Below, piece after piece: positions 1 to 7,403 of a stretch of DNA of 46,127 nucleotides. Position numbers and translations under genes: made by a program. The DNA lies in the NCBI GenBank assembly GCA_964483245.1, contig CAZABP010000038.1, forward strand, positions 1 to 46,127, written 5' to 3'. Each line of letters begins with the position of its first letter. The first letter of the stretch is position 1. The notes under the pieces are model-generated. The model saw nothing but the letters and a program-made list of their open reading frames with translations, did not search any database and was not told the origin of the DNA. This DNA is from CAZABP01 sp964483245. GTDB lineage: Bacteria > Planctomycetota > UBA1135 > UBA2386.

Positions 1-587
1 AGGTTGTCGAACTTGCTCTTGGTGACGGAGTCGTTGACGTTGATCGCCGGGCAGCGCAGCGTGCCGTCCTTGAGTCGGCGGTACAGATGGTGCACGCCGG
101 TCGTCGTTTCCTCACTGATCCCGCGGATGCCCGCCAGGTACTGCGGGAACTTGTCGTGGACCAGCGAGGTCAGGTCGCCGCCGTCGTCGAGGATCATGTT
201 CAGCGGCTGGCCATCGGGAAACACGAGCGTCTGCTCGATGCACCAGAGGTACTCCTCCTCGGTCTCGCCCTTCCAGGCGTAGACCGGCACCCCGGTCTTC
301 GCAATCGCGGCCGCGGCCTGATCCTCGGTGCTGAAGATGTTGCAGGAGCTCCACTGCACCTGCGCGCCGAGCGCGGTCAGCGTCTCGATCAGGACCGCGG
401 TCTCGGTCGTCATGTGCAGGCAGCCTGCAATCCGGGCCCCGGACAGCGGCTTGCTCTTGCCGTACTTGCGCCGCAGCGCCATCAGGCCCGGCATCTCGTT
501 TTCGGCGAGCTGGATCTCCTTGCGGCCCCAGTCGGCGAGCGAGATGTCCTTGACCTTGTACGGGAGCTTCTTGTCGGTCTTCGTCAT
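1..587 (-). CDS. ahcY: Adenosylhomocysteinase, N-terminal part (cut by window edge)
   Basis: The product hydrolyses S-adenosylhomocysteine to adenosine and homocysteine in the cytoplasm, relieving product inhibition of SAM-dependent methyltransferases. About 195 residues are visible. They start MTKTDKKLPYKVKDISLADWG and include the family motifs ARIAGCLHMTTETAVLIETL, QWSSCNIFSTEDQAAAAI, LDDGGDLT and GISEETTTGVHHLYR, followed by AINVNDSVTKSKFDN. The last motif holds the catalytic Lys/Asp region, and the NAD-binding domain lies outside the window. The ATG at 587 is chosen because it gives the usual family N-terminus. It lies 14 nt after the stop of the upstream ArsR-methyltransferase gene, so the two are probably co-transcribed. 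No SAH riboswitch can fit in that gap. The family assignment is secure. Confidence 0.95.
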   Translation of the reverse strand, partial: MTKTDKKLPYKVKDISLADWGRKEIQLAENEMPGLMALRRKYGKSKPLSGARIAGCLHMTTETAVLIETLTALGAQVQWSSCNIFSTEDQAAAAIAKTGVPVYAWKGETEEEYLWCIEQTLVFPDGQPLNMILDDGGDLTSLVHDKFPQYLAGIRGISEETTTGVHHLYRRLKDGTLRCPAINVNDSVTKSKFDN

Positions 588-601
588 GGCGAGGTTTGGG
601 T

Positions 602-1612
602 TCAGGTGTCGGATGAGGAATCGGAATCGGATCGGACCGCACCCGGCGCATCCGGCCGGCGCGCGTGCACGAGAAAGAGGGAGAGCTCGACGCGCGCACC
701 CGCGGCAGAGCTGACCACGTAACGATCCGCGACATCGCGGATCGTGATCTGCTTGAAGCCTGCGCGTGCGAGCGCCGCGACAACGGCATCCGGCTTGACG
801 CCTAGCCGCAGGTCCCCCATCTCCTCGCGCATCCAGTCAGCGTCATGCGGGAGCAGGTCCGTCACGACGACGCTGCCGCCAGGCCGCACGATGCGGAACA
901 ACTCGACAGCGGCGCGGTCGAAGCTCGGCAGATGGTGCCAGACCAGCTGGGAGACCGCCGCGTCGACCTCGTGGTCTGCCAACGGCAATCGATCCAGTTC
1001 GCCGGAACGGAACTCGATCCGCCCACGCAGCTGCCGGCGTGCCGCCGCCAACATCTCCGCCGAGTGATCGACTGCGATGACACGTACGCCCTGGGTGAGT
1101 AGAAAGCCGGACAGGTACCCTGCGCCGCAACCGAGATCCGCGACCGTCATGGTCGCCGGCAGCAGGGCCGCACAAGCTTCAGGGCGCAGCGAGCCGAGCG
1201 TGAATTCCTGTCCGCGCTCCACCCACCGCTCGGCGAGCAGGTCGTGTGTCGCGCGCGATTTCTCGCGTCGCTGGTCACGCACCTGCTCGAGTGCGCGCAG
1301 GTCCTCGTGGCCGGCGGGGCTCTCGAGGTAAGGGCGCACGGCCGCATCGAACATCGCTGGAGTCAGCGGCCCATCCGGCGAACAGGGGACCAGCGAGTGG
1401 AAGCTCCAAGTACCTTCGCGACGGTCACGCACGAGGCCTGCGCGCTTGAGCAGCGCCAAGTGGTTGCTGACCCGGCTCTGCGCGAGCGACGTGACGGCCG
1501 TCAGCTCCTGGACCGCGAGCTCCTCGGCCGACAGCAGCGCGACCAGGCGCAGGCGGACCGGGTCCGCGAGCAGCCGGAGCGTCTGGTGCAGCGTGGCGAG
1601 GGCCTCGGGCAT
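602..1612 (-). CDS. ArsR-family HTH regulator fused to a SAM-dependent methyltransferase
   Basis: A 336-residue two-domain protein. Residues 1 to about 95 form an ArsR winged helix (LRLLADPVRLRLVALL, then the recognition region LAQSRVSNHLALLKRAGLVRDRREG). Residues of about 140-300 form a class I methyltransferase with the SAM motif VADLGCGAGYLSGFLL, the acidic motif VIAVDHSAEML, and LPLADHEVDAAVSQLVWHHL. The C-terminus is Ser/Asp rich. Family knowledge: ArsR-type SahR regulators control SAH-recycling genes in proteobacteria, and ArsR-methyltransferase fusions are found near methionine-cycle genes. Position directly upstream of ahcY suggests that this protein senses SAM or SAH through its methyltransferase fold and represses its own operon. 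That role is inferred; the methyltransferase could also be catalytically active. Confidence 0.9.
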   Translation of the reverse strand: MPEALATLHQTLRLLADPVRLRLVALLSAEELAVQELTAVTSLAQSRVSNHLALLKRAGLVRDRREGTWSFHSLVPCSPDGPLTPAMFDAAVRPYLESPAGHEDLRALEQVRDQRREKSRATHDLLAERWVERGQEFTLGSLRPEACAALLPATMTVADLGCGAGYLSGFLLTQGVRVIAVDHSAEMLAAARRQLRGRIEFRSGELDRLPLADHEVDAAVSQLVWHHLPSFDRAAVELFRIVRPGGSVVVTDLLPHDADWMREEMGDLRLGVKPDAVVAALARAGFKQITIRDVADRYVVSSAAGARVELSLFLVHARRPDAPGAVRSDSDSSSDT

Positions 1613-1620
1613 GAGACCCT

Positions 1621-1650
1621 TATATCACTCTATCCTGATGAAAGGATCAA
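1621..1650 (-). promoter_or_regulatory. Candidate promoter/operator of the arsR-methyltransferase/ahcY unit
   Basis: On the minus strand TTGATC (1650-1645) and GATATA (1626-1621) are 18 nt apart, resembling -35 and -10 boxes. Between and overlapping them is an inverted repeat, ATCCT-GATGAA-AGGAT (plus strand 1632-1647), placed where an ArsR dimer could block RNA polymerase. An AAGGG lies just before the ATG at 1612. If this -10 is real the transcript would be almost leaderless, which weakens the call. Confidence 0.35.
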
Positions 1651-1828
1651 GCCGCCCGGAGGGCGGGGATCCCGCGAGAACCAGCAATGGCATCGCCCGA
1701 CCGGGGCCGCGCAGGGGATCGCGCGCCCGAGGCACCGGCGGCGCGCGACCTGCGCGCGCGGGCTCCGGACCCAGGTGATAGTCCAGCGCCTCCCCGGCGG
1801 GGACCCGGCCCGGATCAGGCGGCTCACG

Positions 1829-3493
1829 TCACCAGCGATCCTGCGAGCCGAGTTGCTTGGGCCTGCCGTCGGCATTGGCCGCCATCCACCCGGTCCAGTA
1901 CGCAAGCCGCGCCACGCGCTCCATCTTCAGCGGGTCGAGCTTCTCCGCATGGTCGGTAACCATGTGGTAGTCCGCGTGCTCGCCGGTGCAGAAGAAGACG
2001 GCCGGGATCCCCTTGCGCACGAAGTTGTAGTGGTCGCTGCGCGTGTAGTAGACGTCGCCGGAGACCAGCTCCAGCTTCATCTTGCGGGCGAGCGAGGCGC
2101 CGTCGCGCACGATCGTCGAGAACGCTTCATGCGCATGGCTCGGCGTGATCATGACCGAGTCACGATCGGTCGAGTCCTTGTCGTAGTCCTCGTCCTCCCC
2201 GCTGCGGCCGATCATGTCGATGTTGATGTTGGCGATGATGTCGCGCTGCGGCCAGGTCAGATGGTTCGAGTACCACTTCGACCCGAGCAGACCGAGCTCC
2301 TCTCCAGACACCGACAGGAACACGACCGAGCGCGCCGGGCGCTCCCCACGCGCAAAGGCCTCAGCGAGCTCGAGCAGGCCAGCAGTGCCGGACGCATTGT
2401 CGTCGCCGCCGTTGAACACCTCCCCATCGAGTCGCCGGCCAATGTGGTCCATATGCGCGGAGAACACCAGCGCTTCGCGCGCGCTGACCTCGTCCGCACC
2501 GCGCAGGACCGCAACGACGTTGCGCGCCTTCGCCTGCTCGTCGACCGTGGCCGCCAAGCGGATCTCTGCCGGAACGGGTTTCGATTTCGGAGCCGGTGCG
2601 CCCTTGTTGCCAGCGACGAACTTGAGCGCCTCCTTCTGCTTGACCCCCAATTTCTCGAGCAGCGCAAGCGTCAGATCGGGCGCCAGGAACACGCGCACGC
2701 CGGCATCCCGCCCCATCGCGCCGGCGAACATCGCCATCTGGTCGCCGCCTGCCAGCTCACCACCACCCTGCACGAGAGGCTTGCCCGGCGAGCACGACAC
2801 GTAGTTCAACACGTCCAGCAGAATGCCGCCTGGATCCGCCAGGATGCCGAGCAGGACCAGCTTCGCGCCGCGTTTCTCCAGCGCGCTCGCGGTGCGCATG
2901 GCCGAGCCGAGCTGCGCGAACGCCATTCCGAACTTCTGCTCGATGTTGAGCCCCTCCCGGTCCGGGATGCGCAGCACCACGAGCGGGATGATCTCGTCGA
3001 ACTTCTCCTCCTCGCCGATGTCGCGGTGTTCACCGCCGAGCCGGCCGAAGCCGCAGAACCGCAACCTGCCCGTAAAGGTCTCGTCGAGCGGCTTGCGCAC
3101 GCCGAACAACGCGAACCCGCCCTGGACTGCATTCCCGGCCACCGAGAACGCCGAGTTCTGCTCGTCGACCGATGTAATCCGCACCGGGTACTCCTGGTAC
3201 CAGGAACGCTCGCCGTCCTCCTGCTCGTCGCCGAGTGGCTCGAGTCCGAGGCCTTCGAAGTGCTTCGCGATGTACTCGCTGGCCAGCACCTGGCCGGGCG
3301 TCGCGGTCAGGCGACCTGCGTACTCGTCACCAGCGAGGACCTGGACGTGCTTCCACAGATCTGGGGCATCGATGTGCGCCATGCCGGATGGGGCTCCCTT
3401 GGGCACCGGCGCCGACTTCGGCGGACTCTGCGCCGGGAGAGTGAGGACCAGGAGGAGCAGGAACGGCAGGATTCGGATCGCGGGTGTGCGCAT
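1829..3493 (-). CDS. Exported M28-family zinc metallopeptidase
   Basis: A 554-residue predicted exported aminopeptidase-type enzyme. The ATG at 3493 is chosen because it begins a clean signal peptide (MRTPAIRILPFLLLLVLTLPAQ); a longer in-frame start would place 27 charged residues before it. The N-terminal half includes a PA-like insert around residues 110-260. The catalytic half carries the M28 zinc ligands: His and Asp in SAHMDHIG and GGDDNASGTAGLLELAEAF (about residues 345-365), the SGEELGLLGS glutamate pair, Asp in NINIDMIGR, and the last His in SDHYNFVRKGIPAVFF. It probably cleaves N-terminal residues from peptides outside the cytoplasm. Its gene stands alone between the arsR-methyltransferase gene (216-nt gap) and a divergent acetyltransferase gene. 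Confidence 0.92.
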   Translation of the reverse strand: MRTPAIRILPFLLLLVLTLPAQSPPKSAPVPKGAPSGMAHIDAPDLWKHVQVLAGDEYAGRLTATPGQVLASEYIAKHFEGLGLEPLGDEQEDGERSWYQEYPVRITSVDEQNSAFSVAGNAVQGGFALFGVRKPLDETFTGRLRFCGFGRLGGEHRDIGEEEKFDEIIPLVVLRIPDREGLNIEQKFGMAFAQLGSAMRTASALEKRGAKLVLLGILADPGGILLDVLNYVSCSPGKPLVQGGGELAGGDQMAMFAGAMGRDAGVRVFLAPDLTLALLEKLGVKQKEALKFVAGNKGAPAPKSKPVPAEIRLAATVDEQAKARNVVAVLRGADEVSAREALVFSAHMDHIGRRLDGEVFNGGDDNASGTAGLLELAEAFARGERPARSVVFLSVSGEELGLLGSKWYSNHLTWPQRDIIANINIDMIGRSGEDEDYDKDSTDRDSVMITPSHAHEAFSTIVRDGASLARKMKLELVSGDVYYTRSDHYNFVRKGIPAVFFCTGEHADYHMVTDHAEKLDPLKMERVARLAYWTGWMAANADGRPKQLGSQDRW

Positions 3494-3665
3494 CTGGGAT
3501 CGGCGGTCAACGTAGCCTGTAGGCCGCGAACCCTGTCCCGGCGATCCTGCGCCCGAACACGTCCGCGGGGCCAACCACCTCTGCTACGTCCATCGGCGGT
3601 CGGCGTGCAGCTGCGATCTGGCGCATGGCCGTGCCGGCGCGTATCACGCACGGCAATAGCCACCC

Positions 3666-4199
3666 ATGGCAGAGACGTACACGATCCGCCCGATCTGCCG
3701 GCGCGACGATCCCGTGGTCGCTGCGATCATCCGGGAAGTCATGCCGGAGTTCGGCTGTGCCGGGGCTGGGTTCGCGATCCACGATCCCGAAGTGGATCGG
3801 ATGAGTGAGGCCTACCCGGGCGGTCGTGCGCGCTATTACGTGGTCGAACTCGGGGGGGAGGTCGCCGGCGGCGCCGGCTTTGGCCCCCTCACGGGGAGCA
3901 GCGAGCAGGACCAGATCTGCGAACTGCGAAAGATGTACTTCCGCCGGACCCTTCGGGGCCTCGGGGCGGGCCGTGAGCTGTTGGCCCGCCTGCTCGCCGA
4001 GATGCGGGAATGCGGGTTCCGGCAGTGCTATCTCGAGACGACCAAACAGATGGTTGCGGCGCAGGGTCTGTATCGTGCGCTGGGCTTTGCGGAGCTGCCC
4101 GGACCACTCGGTGCCACCGGACACTTCGGCTGCGACCGGTTCTTCCTGCGCGAGCTCGAGATGCCGGTTGACGCAGGCCGGAATCCACAGGAGAGCTGA
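3666..4199 (+). CDS. GNAT-family N-acetyltransferase
   Basis: A 177-residue single-domain protein. It has the GNAT layout: strand/helix 1 (YTIRPICRRDDPVVAAIIREVM), central strands YYVVELGGEVAGGAGFGPL, motif A with the acetyl-CoA pyrophosphate loop RGLGAGRELLARLLAEMRECGF (R-x-x-G-x-G near residues 100-105), and a C-terminal LYRALGFAEL. It probably transfers an acetyl group from acetyl-CoA to a small amine or protein N-terminus, but the substrate cannot be told. The ATG at 3666 gives a family-typical start; no strong ribosome-binding site is visible. It is divergent from the M28 peptidase gene and 90 nt upstream of the next plus-strand cluster. Confidence 0.88.
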   Translation: MAETYTIRPICRRDDPVVAAIIREVMPEFGCAGAGFAIHDPEVDRMSEAYPGGRARYYVVELGGEVAGGAGFGPLTGSSEQDQICELRKMYFRRTLRGLGAGRELLARLLAEMRECGFRQCYLETTKQMVAAQGLYRALGFAELPGPLGATGHFGCDRFFLRELEMPVDAGRNPQES

Positions 4200-4289
4200 C
4201 GCGAGCGCTCGTGCCGACTAGGATGCGGCGTGGCGCAAGCCCGCAGTCCCGGCGCGCTTGCAGCCAGCACGATCTTTGTCGGAGGATGC

Positions 4290-4679
4290 ATGAGCTACAT
4301 GAAACGCGAAGAACTGCGTCGGCTGCTGGCGTCACCTCATGCCGGCGAGCGCCACAGCTTCGCCGGATACGACCTGTCGGCGCTTCGAATGCGTGGAGCC
4401 GACCTGGGGGGCGCCGTGTTGCGCGGCGCAAACCTGAGCCGCAGCGACTTGACGCACGCCAATCTGGCGGGCGCACACATGGAGAACGCCAATCTCGAAG
4501 GAGCCAACTTCAGCGACGCCGATCTGCGCGGCGCTTACCTGCAGGGCTCCGACCTGTCCCACGCGTACCTGCGCGGCGCCGATCTGCGCGGGGCGAATCT
4601 GACCGGCGCCCGCCTCGTCGGTGCGAACCTGAGCGGCGCCAGATTCGAGGGACCGGAACTGGAAGGCGCGTTGTTCTGA
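4290..4679 (+). CDS. Pentapeptide-repeat protein
   Basis: A 129-residue protein of which roughly residues 25-127 are consecutive A(D/N)LxG-type pentapeptides (for example GADLRGANLTGARLVGANLS), enough for about five coils of a right-handed quadrilateral beta-helix. Such folds bind proteins and sometimes mimic DNA, but no target can be read from sequence. The ATG at 4290 is preferred because GGAGG lies at 4281-4285; a second ATG at 4299 is possible. It is the first gene of a six-gene plus-strand cluster, 66 nt before the kinase gene. Its TGA stop lies in the same frame as the kinase with no further stop between them. Confidence 0.88.
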   Translation: MSYMKREELRRLLASPHAGERHSFAGYDLSALRMRGADLGGAVLRGANLSRSDLTHANLAGAHMENANLEGANFSDADLRGAYLQGSDLSHAYLRGADLRGANLTGARLVGANLSGARFEGPELEGALF

Positions 4680-4734
4680 TCCCGCTTCTGGCAGCCAGCG
4701 CCGCCCCGAGCTAGAACCACCTCCGGTCCAAGCC

Positions 4735-4748
4735 GGAGGAGACACCTG
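4735..4748 (+). promoter_or_regulatory. Shine-Dalgarno GGAGGAG with CTG start codon
   Basis: GGAGGAG at 4735-4741 is followed four bases later by CTG at 4746-4748, the only near-cognate start upstream of the kinase Gly loop in the correct frame. This site decides the kinase start. CTG initiation is rare in bacteria but known. Confidence 0.55.
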
Positions 4749-7022
4749 CCACCGGAGATCCGCGGGTATCGCATCGGCACCCTCCTCGGAAGGGGCGGGC
4801 AAGCCGAGGTCTACGAGGCCGTGCGCGAAGCGGACGGTCGCGTCGTAGCCCTGAAGATCCTGCGCAACGAGACGTTGGACCGACAGGCGCAACATCGGTT
4901 CTTGCGCGAAGTGAGCGCGCTGTCCCGCGTCCGACACCGCAACGTCGTCCAGCTGATCGACTGCTCGGATGGAACGGGGCAGCCGTGCTGGCTTGCGCTG
5001 GAACGTCTGCGCGGCAACACCCTGCGCGATCTGCTGCGGGCCGATCGGCGGGCCGTCGCAGAAGCGACCACCGTCCGTCTGCTCGCTGCCGATCCACACG
5101 CAGCGACCCAGAGGCGCATGCGCGGCGAAGCACAACCGCCGCCGACGGCGGATGGCCCCCTGGCCGACCGCACGCGTGTCCCGCAGTTGCTCGAAGTCGG
5201 GATTCAGATCGCCGAAGGCCTCGAGGCGTTGCACGCGGCCGGCGTCCTGCACCGGGACCTGAATCCAGGCAACGTCATGATCGAGCCGGATGGCCGCACG
5301 GTCTTGATGGACTTCGGGCTCGCCCGCGGGATCGAAGACGAGACGATCACGCACTCGCGCGAACTGTTGGGAACGCTGGGATTCCAACCGCCCGAAGCCC
5401 TGCACGGCACGACCGGCTCCGTGCGTGGGGATGTCTACGCACTCGGCGCAACGCTGTATGCGGCCTTGGCGGGACGGCCGCCGCACGATGGAGACACGGC
5501 AGCGCAGCTGCTGCGTGGCATCGCCCACTCCTCTGCTCCACGGCTGGACGAGCTGAATCCCGCCGTCGGAGCTGATCTCGCGCGCGTTCTTGCACGTGCG
5601 CTCGCGCGCGATCCCCGGGATCGGCATGCGTCGGCAGCCGAGCTGCGTGCCGATCTGCAGAGTGTGAGGGAGGGCAGGAGACCTGCGCATCAGCTTGCCT
5701 GGCACGCGCTGATGTCACGACTGCAGCAGTGGACCTGGCGCGCCGCGCTGCTGGCAGGAGCAGGGGCGCTGGTCCTGCTGTCATCGCTGCTGTGGAGTCG
5801 CTCGCCGGCACATGACCTGTTGCTGGAGATCGAGCGAGGCGATCTGGGCGCCGCGATCGCGCGGCTGAACAGCATCCCGGACTCAACCGAGCGGCAGCGC
5901 GTCGTGGATGCAGCCGAGCGCTCCCGTGGCGCGGGTCGGAATGAGCCGCTGCAGCGTGTGCTGGCTGCCGCGCATGGGGAAGGACTGATCCGGTTCGCAA
6001 TCGAAGAGGACGAACACGTGTGGATCTGGTCCGGTCCAACCGATGAGGAGCTCGGGGGGCTGGAGCCGACACGGGGCGAGTTCGTGCCGCTGGCCGAGAG
6101 TCCGCTCGTGCGTGCGCCGGCAGGCAAGCTGTGCAAGGTCGTGTTCTGGATCGACGACGAGCAGGAAGCATGGGGACCCGGAGACCCCGCACTGGTCACG
6201 CTGCTGCTGCGGCCCCCGCGCGTGACGTTGGATGACCCCCTACCGACGTACGCGATCGACCAGCTGCCGACGCGGGCCGAGCTTCAGCTCGCCCACTTGT
6301 GCCGACCCCTGGCAGCCGACCGCCACTACTGGGCCGAGTTCGCGTCCGGTACGCACGAGGTGGCGAGCCTCGTCCGCCACGAATCCGGCGAGTTCACGTG
6401 GCCCACGCGTCGGCTGATGCTGCCGAATCCATTGGCCGTTGCTCGTTGCGAACTGGCCGCGCAGGCAGTGGTCGGTTACCTGACCTGGTTGCGTCGTGGT
6501 CCTGGGCGCTTGCCATGGTTCGCGCATCCGGAGGAGCCGGCGGACCACCTCGACGCAGCCGCGCTCGAGCGCGAGCTCGACCAAGCGTTGGCGTTGGGCG
6601 TGGATCAGCCTGCGCGCGTGGACTTCTGGCTTGCCTTCCGGATCGCCGGGCATCTCCGGTGCAGGCTTCCGAGCTTGGCGAACTGGGTCATGGTCGCGCA
6701 GCAGGATCGCGGCGTGGCTGTCGACCGGCTACGCGCAGCGCGTGCCGATGACTACGAACCCCCTGGTCAGTTCCGATCCGTGCGCGCCCCGACCGAGGAC
6801 TGCGGCGAAGTCTACCTCGTCCAGGACATGTCGGGGCATGCACGCGAATGGACCCTCACCGTGACCTTCACGGTTTACCGTTTCTGCCCCATCGGATCGC
6901 GCCATGGCCACGCGGCCCGGTTTCAACCGCGGGATCTCGTCGGAGGTGCAGAGCAAGACGCGTGCACGCCCGCGACGCAGCGGGGCGGGCTGCGATTGTT
7001 CCGATTCCGACTCCCACCCTGA
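4746..7022 (+). CDS. Membrane Ser/Thr protein kinase with divergent FGE/SUMF1-like C-terminus (apparent CTG start)
   Basis: A protein of about 758 residues. The kinase domain has the Gly loop GTLLGRGGQAEVY (residues 11-23), VALKIL with Lys37, HRDLNPGNV with Asp171 (the usual Lys two residues later is Asn), DFG at 189-191, then GDVYALGATLYAALAGRPP. A transmembrane segment follows at about 332-351 (RAALLAGAGALVLLSSLLW). The outer part ends in a divergent SUMF1-like domain: LPSLANWVMVAQQ and DMSGHAREWT match the LPTEAEWE and DMxGNVWEWT signatures. No ATG, GTG or TTG exists in frame between the previous stop (4679) and the Gly loop. The first GTG (4821) would delete that loop. CTG at 4746 follows GGAGGAG at 4735-4741, so it is taken as the start. 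Confidence 0.85.
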   Translation: MPPEIRGYRIGTLLGRGGQAEVYEAVREADGRVVALKILRNETLDRQAQHRFLREVSALSRVRHRNVVQLIDCSDGTGQPCWLALERLRGNTLRDLLRADRRAVAEATTVRLLAADPHAATQRRMRGEAQPPPTADGPLADRTRVPQLLEVGIQIAEGLEALHAAGVLHRDLNPGNVMIEPDGRTVLMDFGLARGIEDETITHSRELLGTLGFQPPEALHGTTGSVRGDVYALGATLYAALAGRPPHDGDTAAQLLRGIAHSSAPRLDELNPAVGADLARVLARALARDPRDRHASAAELRADLQSVREGRRPAHQLAWHALMSRLQQWTWRAALLAGAGALVLLSSLLWSRSPAHDLLLEIERGDLGAAIARLNSIPDSTERQRVVDAAERSRGAGRNEPLQRVLAAAHGEGLIRFAIEEDEHVWIWSGPTDEELGGLEPTRGEFVPLAESPLVRAPAGKLCKVVFWIDDEQEAWGPGDPALVTLLLRPPRVTLDDPLPTYAIDQLPTRAELQLAHLCRPLAADRHYWAEFASGTHEVASLVRHESGEFTWPTRRLMLPNPLAVARCELAAQAVVGYLTWLRRGPGRLPWFAHPEEPADHLDAAALERELDQALALGVDQPARVDFWLAFRIAGHLRCRLPSLANWVMVAQQDRGVAVDRLRAARADDYEPPGQFRSVRAPTEDCGEVYLVQDMSGHAREWTLTVTFTVYRFCPIGSRHGHAARFQPRDLVGGAEQDACTPATQRGGLRLFRFRLPP

Positions 7023-7040
7023 CCTTGAGGAGGTCCGTAC

Positions 7041-7400
7041 ATGGCCACACGCCGAAAGCAATCCGCGCGAGCCAAGCAACCAGCCAAGCGCAAACCCTCG
7101 CCCAACAGGTCCGGCGGGCAGGGCGCAGATGCCTTGCCCGTGGGATTCGTGCGCCTCGAAGTGCGCGGCCTGCAGCAGCTCACGGAAGCGTCCCTGCTGC
7201 GACTGCTGCGCCGCTCGTGTCGGCATGCCGCGGACCTGCGGGCCGGGCGCAAGTCGAAGCAGGTGGCGACCACGCGGACCGGCTGGACCCCCTGCGACGA
7301 CGAGAGCTGCACACTGCTCGAGCAGCTCACGCTCCCAGATGGGACGCGAGTCCGCATCTTCGACTGCAATGGCGCGATCGTGATCTATGTTGTGACCTGA
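7041..7400 (+). CDS. Hypothetical 119-residue protein with basic N-terminal tail
   Basis: I do not recognise this family. The first 28 residues are Lys/Arg/Ser/Pro rich (MATRRKQSARAKQPAKRKPS) and look disordered. Residues 35-119 appear folded, with ARRSCRHAAD-like helical segments, WTPCDDESCTLLEQL (two Cys) and a beta-rich end, GTRVRIFDCNGAIVIYVVT. There is no signal peptide or membrane segment. A strong GAGGAGG stands eight bases before the ATG. It sits 18 nt after the kinase stop and 3 nt before the KaiC-like ATPase, so it is very likely part of the same operon. It could be a phosphorylation target, an adaptor for the ATPase, or a nucleic-acid binder by virtue of the tail; none of these is shown. 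Confidence 0.75.
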   Translation: MATRRKQSARAKQPAKRKPSPNRSGGQGADALPVGFVRLEVRGLQQLTEASLLRLLRRSCRHAADLRAGRKSKQVATTRTGWTPCDDESCTLLEQLTLPDGTRVRIFDCNGAIVIYVVT

Positions 7401-7403
7401 GCC

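Noticed and set aside
588..601. SAH riboswitch upstream of ahcY
   Set aside because: Only 14 nt separate the genes, which is too short for that riboswitch, and the leader of the unit at 1613 shows no such fold.
1791..1803. TCCCC/GGGGA inverted repeat after the M28 peptidase gene
   Set aside because: Short stem with no T-run in very GC-rich DNA; not convincing as a terminator.
1244..3808. Very long plus-strand reading frame (about 850 codons) across the M28 peptidase and the arsR-methyltransferase gene
   Set aside because: It is antisense to two clear families, has no recognisable domain and is His/Arg/Glu-rich in the way expected of a complementary frame in high-GC coding DNA.
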